64,000 bases of DNA from Tolypocladium sp. Sup5 PDA-1 (taxonomy: Eukaryota > Ascomycota > Sordariomycetes > Hypocreales > Ophiocordycipitaceae). The DNA is taken from NCBI GenBank assembly GCA_000750105.3, contig JPHH03000032.1:1-64000 (forward strand), in the 5' to 3' direction. Positions 42,120 through 54,209 of the stretch are shown piece after piece. The number at the start of each line of letters is the position of its first letter. The first letter of the stretch is position 1. The notes under the pieces are model-generated. The model was given only the letters and a program-made list of their open reading frames with translations. It searched no databases and was not told where the DNA came from. A program made the translations under genes and the position numbers.

Positions 42120-43221
42120 GATGGTTTGCCGATGCACCACCAGACAAAGGTCCCAGCAGGAGATGAGTTCGTTTAAGGAGAACAAACCTGAGCCAAATCT
42201 GATTTCAGACCAGCAGTAGGGCAGTGGTCTTATCTAGCTGTCATGCGTCTCAAGCCATCTATCGTGTAAGTCTAGGTCACCCCGCATCGTGAACCGAAAC
42301 CCACAGGAAGAGTTCCATGTTTTGTGGGAGTCAGAGTAAGCGCTCGCGTCTACTTGTATCTTTTCAAGGCTAAACGACTGCGTGTTTCTGTTGTGAATGT
42401 GTTGCCAGCCCATACTTGCCACTCAATCGCTAATCCAGAGTCCCGCATGAACTTGCACGTTCGCTCTCCCAAAGACAAAAGAGTCAACAATCAACATAGC
42501 ACCAGTCCCTTGTAAGATCCGACAGGCAATTTCGTCTTTGCGTCTGCTTTCTAGCAAAATATTTGGTCTGATACAAGTCAGCAGAGCCGTGAACCCGTAC
42601 AAGTATTCGTAGTCTAGGCACAGAAGCGGCCAGCGCTGACCCACAGCTCCGTGAATCTCAACCCGGAGTTCAAGGACCCACCGCAGGTTGTTCGCCACAT
42701 ATGAATGGAAGCCAAGGATGTTATCTCTGGCTGGGCACATCATGAATCACTCGTAAACGGCCTTGCATGAATAGCGTTGTATCTGCACGTACTTCGTAGG
42801 TTCGCGGATCACCGTCATGATCTACGAAGTAGACACTGGAGAATCGTGGCAAGCCCACCAGACCGCCTACATGAATTCGTACTTCGTACGTATAGTCGGG
42901 CCGTGGTCATCCTAGGACAGTCCCCGGCAGCTCACCGTCAGTCTCGCAACCCATGGAGTTTTACCTGCGCAACGATTCATAGCCTCAATTGAAGAAGTGT
43001 TGTGCGATAGTGAATGATTCTCAAGAAACTGGCCTGGAAGAAGCAGAGCCCGGGGGTTCCGCCCGTTTTGGCAGTTAGTGGCTCACCGCCCTGGGCAGAA
43101 ACGTCACCGCCTGGCAAAAAAAAAAGCCAGGACAACTGGTTTCGAGACTTTCTGCCTGCCCCTCCATTTTGCTGCAGATGAAGGTTGCGATTGCGAAGAC
43201 AAAGCCCACATCAGCCACGCC
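42120..43221. other. Gene-free stretch upstream of ESF1
   Basis: Short frames without recognisable domains, including one of 106 residues on the minus strand at 42423-42743 that I could not assign. The final 150 bases are the ESF1 leader: its frame is open upstream to 43078 but without an ATG. Confidence 0.45.
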
Positions 43222-43977
43222 ATGAAGAATCAGAAGAAAGATGGAGGCTCGTCCTCTGATCGCATCGCCGACGCGCGATTCGCGAGCTTCGAAACTGACC
43301 CCCGATTCCGGCTGCCGTCAAAGAAGCACACCAAGACCAAGATCGACAAGAGGTTCTCGGGCATGCTCAAGGACGACGATTTCACCGCCACTGCCAAGGT
43401 AGACCGATACGGCCGCAAGATCAAGTCAGACTCGAAGAAGAAGGCCCTCCAACGCCTCTACCAGGCGGAAGATGAGGAAGACGAGGACAAGGACGACGAC
43501 GAAGATGGGCAAGACGACGTAGAGGTGGACGCGGACGAGCTTGTCCAGAGGGAGTTGCTGGCAGCCCACGAGAGATCTGCAAAGAAGAAACAGGACCCCG
43601 CCAGAGGTGGCGGCTTCTCGGCTTCCGAGTCCGAATTAGACTCCGACGACTCCGACCAGGATGAGGAGGACGAGGATGTTGAGGGAGCCGGCATCATCTC
43701 GGAAGGCGACATGCAGCGGTTCCAGGACGAACAGGCAGAAGTGGAGAGCGGCGAGGTCACGAATCGCATAGCGATTGTCAACCTGGATTGGGACCATGTC
43801 AAGTCCACCGACCTGATGGCCCTGTTCTCGAGCTTCATACCAGCCAATTCCGGCCAAGTCCTCACGGTCTCCGTATACCCCAGCGAGTTTGGCAAGGAGC
43901 GGATGCAGCAGGAGGAGATTGAAGGCCCCCCCAAAGCCCTGTTCAAGAACGAGCCAAAAGACTCGGATGATTCGGAC

Positions 43978-44010
<33 letters not shown>

Positions 44011-45339
44011 GCCGATAGCGAGAGTGAGGACGAGAGGATCAAGAAGGAGCTCATGACGGAGGGCAACGATCAGGATTTTGACAGCGACGCGCTACGATCG
44101 TATCAATTGGATCGCCTCCGCTACTACTACGCTGTGATGGTCTGCTCCAGCCCGGAGACGGCGCAGCACATCTACGAGGCGACGGACGGAACCGAGTACC
44201 AGTCTTCTTCCAACGTCATCGACTTGAGATTCGTTCCCGACGACGTCACATTCGACGACGAGCCCCGAGACCATTGCGACAAGGTCCCCGATTCGTACAA
44301 GCCCGTCGACTTTGTCACAAACGCACTACAGAGCTCCAAGGTGAAGCTGACGTGGGACATGCATCCCGAGGAAGCCTCCCGCAAAGAGTCGATCAAGAGG
44401 GCGTTCAACGGAAGCCGACAAGAGCTCGAGGAGAACGATTTGCGGGCCTACCTGGCGAGCGACAGCGAGGGCGAGGAGGAGCTCGGAGGGGCTGACGCCG
44501 AAGAAGCCGAGGCCGATGAGCCCAAACTATCAAAGAAGGAGCTCGCTCGCAAGAAGATGAGAGAAGCCCTGGGCCTGACAGAGGAGCCTGCGCCCAAGAG
44601 CTCCAAGGATGGGCCCGTCGGCGAGATGCAAATCACGTTCGCGCCGGCTCTAACGGACAGCAAGTCGAAGCTGCCTGAGGGTGAGGAAACTACCATTGAA
44701 AAGTACAAGCGTAAGGAAAAGGAGCGCAAGGAACGGAAGCGACAAAGCGCAAAGGCCAAGCGAGAGGCCGTGGAAGATGGTGATGGCGACGAGGGCAACG
44801 CAGCCGAGGAGCGTGGTGGCGATGGTGGCGATGACGGTGATGAGCTCGGGTTCAACGACCCGTTTTTCACCACGGAAGGCCCTGCAACCGTCTCGAAAGC
44901 ATCTATCCGCAAGGAGGAACGGCTCAAGAAGCGTGCGGCTCGTGAAGCTGTCGAGGCAGAGTCGGCCGAGCAAAAAGCCCAGCTCTCCAAGGTCATGGCC
45001 GAAGGGGCTGACCAGCAAGGCGATCACCTGGACCATTTCGACATGAACGAGATTCTGCGCGCGGAGAAGAAGAAGGGCAAGAAGAAGAGCAAGAAGAGCC
45101 AGAAGGGCAAGGACAGCGAGGACAGAGGCGGCCTGCAACAAGACTTTGAGATGGACGTCGGCGATGACCGGTTCAAGGCCGTGTTCGACAGCCACGAATT
45201 CGCCATTGACCCATCAAACCCCAAGTTCAAGGCCACGGAAGGTATGACGAAGCTGCTGGAGGAGGGGCGCAAGAAGAGGAAGGCGGGTGGCGAAGAGGAG
45301 GGGACGAAGAACAAGAAGGTGAAGAAGGGGAGGCGGTGA
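43222..45339 (+). CDS. esf1: Pre-rRNA processing factor ESF1
   Basis: A single-exon gene of 705 codons. ESF1 is an essential nucleolar protein of the small-subunit processome needed for early pre-rRNA cleavages leading to 18S rRNA. The N-terminus (IADARFASFETDPRFRLPSKK) and KIDKRFSGML are the family signature. A central RRM-like region (NRIAIVNLDWDHVKSTDLMALFSSF) is followed by RLRYYYAVMVCSS. The C-terminus has the NUC153 motif (DDRFKAVFDSHEFAIDPSNPKFK) and ends in a Lys-rich nuclear or nucleolar signal. Long Asp/Glu/Ser tracts and Lys/Glu coiled stretches separate them, as usual for this protein. The ATG at 43222 is chosen because it begins the conserved MKNQKKD; the frame upstream contains no ATG. 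Intact. Confidence 0.95.
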
Positions 45340-46898
45340 TGCAACCGCGAGTCGGACCCGAGCTGTGCATGCGGCTGGCGTGTGGGCTGCCAATGTAGGA
45401 TACCATCCATGATACGAAAGATGTAGCTACTGTTTCGGGAATAGAAGTTGATGTCAACGATGAGGATCCCACGAGACTGGTGCGACAGGTCGGGCTCGGC
45501 GTCGGCACGCGAGGGCGTTGCATTGGACCCCGGCCGAACCCCAGAGATTCCATATTGGGCGTCCTCCGCGCCCTGCACCTGCATAGGCGTTTCCGTGGGT
45601 TGCCTCAAGGGGTCAAGATGCCCTCACGGGGGGCAAATGCCGATGCTGTGCGACTGCAGGATGCATGGTGTTGGATGACTCCACACCCGTTGATGCTCAC
45701 CGGGGCGGTCCCTGGTCGGACCCGGGCCGGCTGATTGGCACCGTCGAGGGACCTCCCCCATATGCGTGCTCCGTCATTTCGCTATGCACGACATACATTA
45801 ATTAATTAACAAGCTGCCTTATCGTCCAAGGATTGCTGTGCAGTGCAGCATGCATCTATGCCATGCTGGCTCGTGCTATTTCCGTCGCGCATGGATGAGG
45901 CTTGAACGACATAGGCAGTCTGTTTTCTCTGTTTGGATGGATCAACAGAGAGACAGCACGACATGTCGTTCTGAAAGCACGCATCACATGCAAACTCGCT
46001 CGTGACGAGGCATATATTCTCAATAACGGGCGTCACGACGACCTTATCACGGAGCAGTCTTGCCAGGGTCGCAGCCAGCCAGCCCCCCGTGGGGTTGCAG
46101 CACGGCATGGCTGGGTGGTGGCGGACTGGCGATGGCGGATGAGGGGGGGGGAGGGGGCAACTCTTGACGACTCACGAGGCGCGGGAGGTCTTTTCCCTCG
46201 CGGCTGGCGAGTTTGTGAGACGTAGGAGACGCTGGATGATGATGAGGCTGGCGGGGAGGTCGCACGAGTCTTGGTCTCCGTGCAGGCCGTCGCATATATG
46301 GGGAAGTGGCTGCTGGTATTCGGCGTGTGCGACGCGAACCGGGAAGCCCTTCAGAGGTTCTCCGGCTTACAGCATGACGGTGAGCGACGCCACAGCCACC
46401 GGCGAGGAGGAAATATGGACGCCAAAGACTACTGCTGAAGCCCGGAGAAGATTGAGCAGCCCGGAGGTGATGGGCCGTAGCGCGGAGGACCTGCGACGTA
46501 TCATGGCATCGTTCGCCGCCGGGTGCAGGGTAGGCCCAACTCTAGCTCCGGACTAGAGAGCGTCATGGACACCACCTTTGCCGTGGACGACGCCTCCATG
46601 ATGATGTCTGGTAAATGGGATCGATGGGAATTCGGCATGTTGGCGGTGAGAGCATGTTGTGATAAAACTGTTGGCGCTGCTCTGGACAGCGGGTGGTCAG
46701 CTTCAGGGTCTGCATTCTTGGCCATCGTCCCTTCAACTCTGCCCTGGCAAGCGAGACAGTTAAACAGTCGCCGCCCAAAGAGTTTTGCCACTTCAATCGC
46801 AGCAGTTTGTCATTCCACGACTATACTATCTTTCGGCCCTCAAGCCGTCGCCTTTACCGTCTCCGTAGGGTGCCACCTCAGCCGGCCACTTCCTCGAT
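45340..46898. other. Gene-free stretch
   Basis: Contains a TTAATTAATTAA run near 45799-45810 and a G-rich run near 46141-46160. Short frames on both strands show no recognisable domain. Confidence 0.5.
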
Positions 46899-47573
46899 AT
46901 GCACGCCGTCGCCTCCGTCACCACCCCGCTCCTGCCCCATCCCGGCCCAGACCCGGAGGACCCGGAGCGGGATCCACATTCGCCGGCCGTGACCTGGACC
47001 CAGCAGGTCGCCATCTACATCTTCGCCGCCGTGCACATCCTCCGCGGCCTCGCATTCATCGCCCTGCCCGGACTCTCAGGCGTCGACCTAAAGCGCAGCG
47101 GCGGCGTCGCGTACTACCTGCTTAGCGGCCTGCTGGGCGTGCGGGACGTGCTGCTTGGCGGGCTGTTGGCCGCAGCCGACCGCCGCGGCCGGGCGCGCGA
47201 GCTGCACCGCGCCCTGGCGGCCAATCTGCTAAGCGACGCCGCGGACACGTTCGTCCTCATCTTCACGGCGGCGTGCTGCGCGTGGCAGCGCAGGAGCCAG
47301 CAACACCCCCTCGTCGGGTCGATCGTGGCCGTCGCCGCGTTGGCCATGACGGAGCACCTCACGCTATGGAGCATGGGAATGAACATGGACATGGGCGCAA
47401 ATGAGGCCTCGACCGCGTACCAGGCCCGTGTGCAGGCAAATGAGGACAAGAAGCTGCGGCTGGACATGTGGCTCGCGGATAGGACGCGCTCCGAAGAATC
47501 GCGGCGGCGACCTGTTTCTTCTCCTTTGCCCCGAGAGGCCGTGGTAGCGGACGGTGCGAGTCCGAGCAGATAG
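46899..47573 (+). CDS. Small membrane protein, DUF4267-like
   Basis: A 224-residue single-exon frame from ATG. It contains about four hydrophobic segments (QVAIYIFAAVHILRGLAFIALPG, YYLLSGLLGVRDVLLGGLLAA, a segment around DTFVLIFTAACCAW, and SIVAVAALAMTEHLTLWS) and a hydrophilic, charged C-terminus. The Gly-Val-Arg-Asp motif in the second segment and the four-helix layout resemble the fungal DUF4267 family of unknown function, whose members often sit in metabolic gene neighbourhoods. No catalytic motif is seen. Arg/Asp flanks of the helices suggest a cytosolic C-terminus. The gene is flanked by long non-coding DNA and has no evident partner. Family assignment is by resemblance only. Confidence 0.65.
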   Translation: MHAVASVTTPLLPHPGPDPEDPERDPHSPAVTWTQQVAIYIFAAVHILRGLAFIALPGLSGVDLKRSGGVAYYLLSGLLGVRDVLLGGLLAAADRRGRARELHRALAANLLSDAADTFVLIFTAACCAWQRRSQQHPLVGSIVAVAALAMTEHLTLWSMGMNMDMGANEASTAYQARVQANEDKKLRLDMWLADRTRSEESRRRPVSSPLPREAVVADGASPSR

Positions 47574-50500
47574 GTGGTGCTGCTTGGACCGCACCGGCGT
47601 CCATGACGGTTTGACGCTGCGCGTAGGAGCGTGCATCACGTTTGTACAACTACGGTTCCCTCTGTCCCATGCGGCACGATGCAGAATTCCAGCAACCAAC
47701 AGCCATCCTTCCGCGTGCGTCTCGTCTCACGTGTCCGAAACCTGGGCATCGGGGCATGCCCATCTCGGATGACATCCCGAGCCATTACACGTGGATGCTG
47801 CACGCTGCTGCTGCTCCGGCGCTGCGGTCCTGGAACAGCCTTTGGATGATTGCACAATCTCCCACAAGCGGTTGTTGCTTTGCCACCGGCCTCATGGTGG
47901 CCTCGCCGCTCGACGAGCTTGTTCTCTCGCCGCCGGCTAACAGCGTGTCTGGGAGCCCATCACTGATCAGACATGCTGTCTTAGTTATCGCCGCTGGACG
48001 TTTTCTCTTTCCGCCCCCTAAGGACTGTCGATCATGCGAAAAAGCAAAGCAAAGCAACGGAGTCATCGTGGTCGGAGGCTGCCGCGAAACCGCAGTCCAG
48101 CCACGAAGGTACGAAGTACTGCAGGACGATTCAGTGTCACAAGAACTGGCCTTTTCATGTTTCCGACTCTGCAGTATAATTACCTGACGAGCTGGGAAGG
48201 GTCCCCACCGTGCCTGCCCCCAGGACATGTCATGATGTGTCCATGAAATGCAAGTGAAAAGTGCCGACATGTCATCGACAAGCGCCATTCCTCCGACTCC
48301 GGCCCCTCGTTGGGCGACTTGCGAGGAGTGTTCCGAGATTATTGGCCCAGACGGCCTGAGCATCTGGGCATCCGTTCACCGTTGCACTTGACCCTGGAAT
48401 GGGTACCCGCAGCCACCCCGTGCGCTCGGACGTGGGCATTCCACGAGCAGGGGACCAAGGGCCGAGTTGGATGACGCTTACTGGACGGCATCACACACGG
48501 AGGGTGTTTTTTCCTGCTGGCGAGGGCGTTAGTCGATGTGACGAGAAGAGACGAGCGATGGAGAGGTGACGAGAGACTGAGAGGAACAGGCCGAGCCGTG
48601 GTCGGCGGTGGATGGTTGAGATTGAGATGTGGGCACTGCTGATGTCGTCGTATTTTCCTAGAACGGTGCGTGATGCCGAACAGAACAAATTGCTAGTGCA
48701 CTTGTGCGTATCGATGCGCCTCCAGCCCGGCGGGCAAGACAAAGATATGTGTGACGAAAATGCCCAACAGCAAGCCCTGGCCGCGAGGCTAGGACGGCTT
48801 CCCTGGGCTCCCATGCTGCGGGACGTCCCATCTGGGGGGGCAGATCCTAATTGTGACGTCCGATCCGCAGCTGCATCACATCGCACTGGCATCAGCCAGT
48901 CAGCGACATCTCAGCCAGCACCGTGTGCGTGTCAGCTGATATTGCACGCGGACGAGCTGTGCGAAGTACATGTACGGACTACGCAGCACAATAGTTATCT
49001 CTTGTGCTTTCATCGCTGCCAAGTCGCATAGCCCGGGCAACAGTGATGAGTCGTTGGCGGCCACAGACTCATTGCTTCTTGGCAGCAACCTGTCACAATA
49101 TCCAGTCACATCACTGTTTGCCCGGGGCACACAGGCAAAATAGCTCACTTCATCAACGGCGACGCAAGCATCTGCCGACCGGTGCCACCCGCGCCCCTCC
49201 GGAAACCACTGCCGGCGGGCGGCTTCTTGCTAGACTGCAATTGAAGGCCATTCGGCGAAAACCAGCACCTTGGCCGTGCGAGCGAGCTCCATTACCGCTT
49301 CGGGAACCCCTGCTCGCTGGGATTGCTCGGCATGGTGCGGAGCGGAGGCGTTCTTAACTCGTTACCCCAGCGGAGCCGCGCCTTTAGGAATAGCCTATTC
49401 GTACGGATTAGTTCTCTACGAGAGGCAAGGGATGCCGAGTTGACAGGATGTGATTTGTGACAGTCCAACGAGATGGCGCATGGCCAAAGTCAAACAACCC
49501 GATGAGCGACATGGAGGGCAGCCGGCGCAGCAGGGCAGCAGATCACAGACAGTGACTCGCAACTTGCAAGAAGCCCACGCCACAAAACCCTGGCAACCTG
49601 GGGTTGCCCTGTGTGCTGCAATTGTCTGTGATCTGCCGCGAGGTAGTTAGCATCGCCTGCGCTCCCGCCGCCCGAGCACCGGCTAGGGCCGTAGCATGGG
49701 CGGGCATGTCACCGAACAGCAGCCATCACATCACGGCGGTCATTGTGGTGAATAGTTCACGGGCAGTTGGCGATCCCTGGAGTTGCCTGGTAATAGACCG
49801 TCATAGCGCAGACTTACCCGCGGCGATTCCCCGATGCGTTTGATGAGTCGGATTGTCCCTCGACCCCCTTCCTCGGCAGCCTGTGCGATAGACAAGCTTG
49901 TGCGGGAGGCGTGGGCAGAGGCGCTGCTAGAGCAAGCCTCCACGGACGATCAACGGCCTTCCGGACAGCACTTCCCCCCCTCGCCGTTGCCCAGCCTTGC
50001 CAGCGGAACGGCTTGGGTTTAACGCGAAAAACGAGTTCTTTTCCCTGCAGTCGGCGCGCCGGTGTCGCCCGCGTGTCGCCCGCCGGGCCCCTCACGGATC
50101 GACAACTTCACGGGCGAGTTGCTGTCCAGTTTCAACGGCGTGGCCCAACGGGCGTTGGCAAAATGCATGTGTCGAGGCCATGCTGCGAGCGGAATGGTGG
50201 TTCGTACGACGTAGGCCCATGGCATTTGGAGTGAACACCGCCGGCCAATATCTCATCTCGGGGTCTGCACCGCAGCTCATCTCATTTCAGGACAGCCGAG
50301 GCCAGCACCTAGGTTCGACTAAACCCCTCCAACTCGTATGCAATCTCGCCCGCTCTCGCGTACGACGAGCCGCAGGGAGTTTGTGCGGCTTGACGGTCCG
50401 GACGATTCCCACCAGCCAGCAGTTCTCGACCCGTTCAAGCCCCGAAAGCCAATTCTCGTCCGTCGGCCCGGATGAAGATTGATGTGACGTGACGAGAGCT

Positions 50501-52404
50501 TTGGCGGCGCCTCTAACACGCGCCATCGCCTCCCACCACAGGGTCCGAGCTGACTGACTCGAGCAAGGCTGGGCCGGTATTGTTGGGGGGAGCCAAGAGC
50601 CTGGAGACTGGAGGGCGCCCTGCCCGTGCCGTGCGTGGGCTTGAAGAGCTGCACTATTACAGCGTGGGCTGCACGCGTCCAAGTGTTTTCCTTTTCGCAA
50701 ACGCCAACGTGGCATGGAAGGGAGACTGCCGAGCCGGCAGCTGTCGAGAAACAAGAAAGAAAGAAGGAAACAAAATGACTTATGAATGTTTCGAAACCGC
50801 AGCGCACCCCTTGGCCGTGTTTCTTCGTTTTGCTGCAAAGCTGGGTAATGGTGTGCAGCCACGCATCGTACTGTGTACCACGGCCCGCCATCGGGATGAA
50901 GCGATTCCACCTGTTGCACCTTGCAAGGCTCTCCTCGGTCCCTTGAATCAAGACATGCCGCGATTGATTGATGAGCGATTTGTCTCCGTCTTCTACCCCC
51001 GAACCGAGCCACCAGAGGGATGAACCGTTGAACCATGATTCCAGGTCTCAGCGCCATCGCCGCGACACGGCCGCTCATAGGCCCGTCACATCACACCTTG
51101 GGGCCGGGTGTCCCACCAGGACGCCCACGTCCATGTGGTGGTTGACGCTGGGTGTTGACGTTTCCGGGGAGACCTCTTTGTTCGCGTTTCCCTCTCAGCA
51201 AAAGAAAACAACTTGCGCAACTTGGAAGCTGATGCGTTGTAGCGGGAGCAATGAGCCTTGAAAGGCGGGCATATGCACACTCAAAAAGCACAACCATCGC
51301 TGAGCACCAGACTGCTTGTTGGTCTTGACTCTTGAGTCGTCAGGCCGTCCAGAAACGGGAGTGATCGTTGGAACCAGGTCGCTAGCCCTCGTCTAGCGCC
51401 GCGGCTACTGCAGCCAGATCGGTGCCGTCACACCAGACTAAGACTCGAGCGGTTGAGATGGCGGAGGGCGGCGGGCGGCAAGCAAGGAACCAGGCCGCTC
51501 AGCTCCCCGGATCCTGGGACTGGCTGTCCATCATGAGGACTACTGACAAGCCATACCGTCACTGAAGGACGTCTCCCCCCAGGAGCAGGAAACTCTATCC
51601 GCGGGCTCGAGTCGTGTTCAAAAACTCTCTCGCCAGGCCGTCACAGTTCAATCAACAGCTCTTAGTCGATCGACGCTTGTGAGTTGAAGTTGGCCCCCCC
51701 AGTGGCTGCTGTCTCAGCTACCCAACACAGGCGGGCGACGATCTGCATGCGAGGCCGGCCCCCTAGACACAGGCCAGCATCGCGGCCGGGCCCCCTGGCC
51801 TCTGCTGCCCTGCCAGCCTGGGGTTCAAAGCAAAAGCAATTAGCACGCGGCCGCGGCCGTGCCCGTGGCCGGGGGGCCGGGGGTCCCATCTGTGCTCACT
51901 CAGGCCCCAAGGGCGAGCGAGCACGGGTTTTGTTGCTTGTTAAGATTACCGACCCAGCATCGCGAGACTACACGTTTTTCAACGGCTTTTGCTTGCTTTT
52001 GTATGCCATCAGGTCAGAGCGATGGCGATCGACAGAACCGAGTAGCTGGACGCGAGAGCGAGAGATACCCGGACCCAGACCGGACACCCCCCCCCGCGAA
52101 AGCGTCTGTTCGCCGGTCCCCCCCCAGTCTACGCCTCTATCCATGGGTGCCGGTGGCTTTTCTTCCTCAGTTGCGCTTCTCTTCTCTTCTCGATCTTGAT
52201 TTCTTATTTATGAGACTCGCGGCCGCCCCCTCCCTCTGCCGCGATCTCGTCTCCACGCCCCTTGGACTCCGTGGCTGCCTGTGTCGATAACAAGCTCGCT
52301 CCTTTCCGTGCGACGTCCTGTCATTCTCTGTCCCTCGTAGCCTTCAATACCCGTTATCGACGTCGAATTTGTTCACCCTCGCTGCCCCGAGGCCCGCCGC
52401 AACC
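47574..52404. other. 4.8-kb gene-free region
   Basis: No recognisable gene on either strand; frames of up to about 260 codons on the minus strand (50287-51078) have no domain and no ATG-supported coding character. Composition is normal and not RIP-like. The last 300 bases, C/T-rich with several CTTCTC runs, are the probable 5' leader of the 7TM-RGS gene. The rest may be regulatory or contain non-coding transcripts. Confidence 0.5.
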
Positions 52405-54209
52405 ATGGGTTCCGAGTTCGGCGTCACGCCCGACACCAAACCCGAGCTGCGGCTCGACTCGGTCGGCATCTTCTGGATCGTCTTCGCCGTGGTGTGGACC
52501 GTCATCCTGCTCGGCGGCATGCTCTTCCTCTACACCCGGCGCGACATGCCGATCCTGAGGATCAGAGGACTGGGCCTGTCGTTTGCGGCCGTCGCCCTGC
52601 TTCACTTTTACTGGTTCGCCGTCACGACCGGCTACGTCTACGGCCCGCTCATGCCCGAGGTGGCCGAGTACTGGATCATGGGCATCTGGTTTCCGTTCGG
52701 CATCGCTCTCTTCCATGCTTCCAACAGCAGGTTCCTGTACGTCGCCAATGCGCAAAAGAAGTACGTCAAGAAGACGGCCGACCTCGGGTGGGACCGGCAG
52801 CGGCCCCGGATCCGCAAGACGCTCGTGGCCCGGTGGAGGATGCTCGACTACAGCTACAAGATGCTGCTGCTCGTCGGCCTCGGCATGGCATTCCAGGTGA
52901 GCTCGACTCTATGCTGGGAACAAAGCTCGTTTCTAACTGTATATAGCTCTTCATGACTTTCTTCATGTACATCATCTCGCGCAAATTTCACTCTTCGTTT
53001 GGCATCCCCGGCACCGAAGTCACCGGCACTGCAATGGAACAAAAGAGCGAGCAGGGCCGCGGATGGGAGTGGTGGCCCTCTGTCTTCTGGCAGCTGTTTT
53101 GGGCATGGATCGTGGCTCCCATCATCCTCTGGCGCGCTCGTGGCCTCCGCGACACCCAGGGATGGAGGCTGCAGACCATCGCCTGCTGCATCTCAGGGTA
53201 TGCTAAGCCGCATTGATGCTGTCATGGTGCTTAATCGACTAACCTTGCACAGTCTCCACGCTGCTCCCATGTGGCTCATTGCCCTCTACGTCCCGGGGAT
53301 GGCCCCTGTCAATAACTACTTTATTCCTCCCCAGTGGTGGGTGCCCTCTTAACTCCCGAGGTTGACCGAAGCTTTACTTACCGAATCAGGATTGCCGTGT
53401 CCATCATGATGCTTGAAATCTTCACCGTCTTCGTCCCCTGCTGGGAGGTCCGCAAGCAGCAGAGCTTGTGCCAGGAGACGCTCGACTCCATCGCCCGCTG
53501 GGAGTCTCGCCAGCGGTCGACCATCCATGGCGCCAAGACCATCAACTCGGGCTCCTCTGGCTCGTCCTCGTGGATGGGACGCACCAAGGCCAACTCCATC
53601 GCCAGCGCCGGCAACAACAGCATCCTAACCATGGATGCCCTCGAGCACACCCTGGCCAAGAACCCCGAGCCGCTCCAGAACTTCTCTGCCCTGCGCGACT
53701 TTTCCGGTGAGAACATCGCCTTCTTGACGCGGCTCAGGGAGTGGAGGGCGACGTACCTGGTGCCCAGCAAGGACTCGGACAAGAACTCGGAGAGCCTCGA
53801 GAGCGAAAAGGACTCCACCAGCGGCCATGTGCTCTCCCGGGAGTGCTACGAGAGCGCCCTGCGCATCTACATGGACTTTATCAGCAGCAACAGCGCCGAG
53901 TTCCAGGTCAACCTGTCGTCGCAGGACTTCAAGAACCTGCAGGCCGTCTTCGAGCCCGCGGCGCGCGTCGTCTACGGCGAGAGCAGGACTCCCGACCCGG
54001 CCACCCCTTTCGACGACGCTCCTCGCCAGGCCGAGATCGCCGAGGTCGTGCGCTACTGGGGCGAGATCCCCGAAATCTTCACCGACTCCGTCTTCGACGA
54101 CTCGGAGATGAGCATCAAGTATCTGGTCTTGACCAACACGTGGCCCAAGTTCATCAGGGAAAGGCGCTCGTTCGATGCGGCGAGTAGTGTGGAATCTGGG
54201 AGGCAATGA
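52405..54209 (+). CDS. Seven-transmembrane RGS protein (GprK/Rgs7 type)
   Basis: Four exons, 52405-52896, 52947-53197, 53253-53336 and 53390-54209, give 548 residues. The introns are 50, 55 and 53 bp, the first two with CTAAC branch points. The N-terminal half has seven hydrophobic helices (first IFWIVFAVVWTVILLGGMLFLY; the third junction restores PPQWIAVSIMMLEIFTVFVPCWE). The cytosolic C-terminal half holds a regulator-of-G-protein-signalling domain (about residues 330-520) beginning at ALRDFSGENIAFLTRLREWR and continuing through CYESALRIYMDFISSNSAEFQVNLSS to the final helices. RGS domains speed GTP hydrolysis on G-alpha subunits. The fused 7TM part makes it a candidate receptor that switches off its own signal, as discussed for fungal GprK/Rgs7 proteins in nutrient sensing and development. 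All junctions keep the frame; the gene is intact. Confidence 0.88.

Noticed and set aside
42423..42743. Minus-strand frame of 106 codons
   Set aside because: No family recognised, no supporting splice sites, short; left as non-coding.
44650..45195. Leu/Ala-rich minus-strand frame
   Set aside because: Complement of the Lys/Glu/Asp-rich ESF1 coding sequence, which always yields such shadow frames.
50287..51078. Minus-strand frame of 263 codons in the gene-free region
   Set aside because: No recognisable domain, no splice-supported neighbours and amino-acid composition typical of random GC-rich frames.
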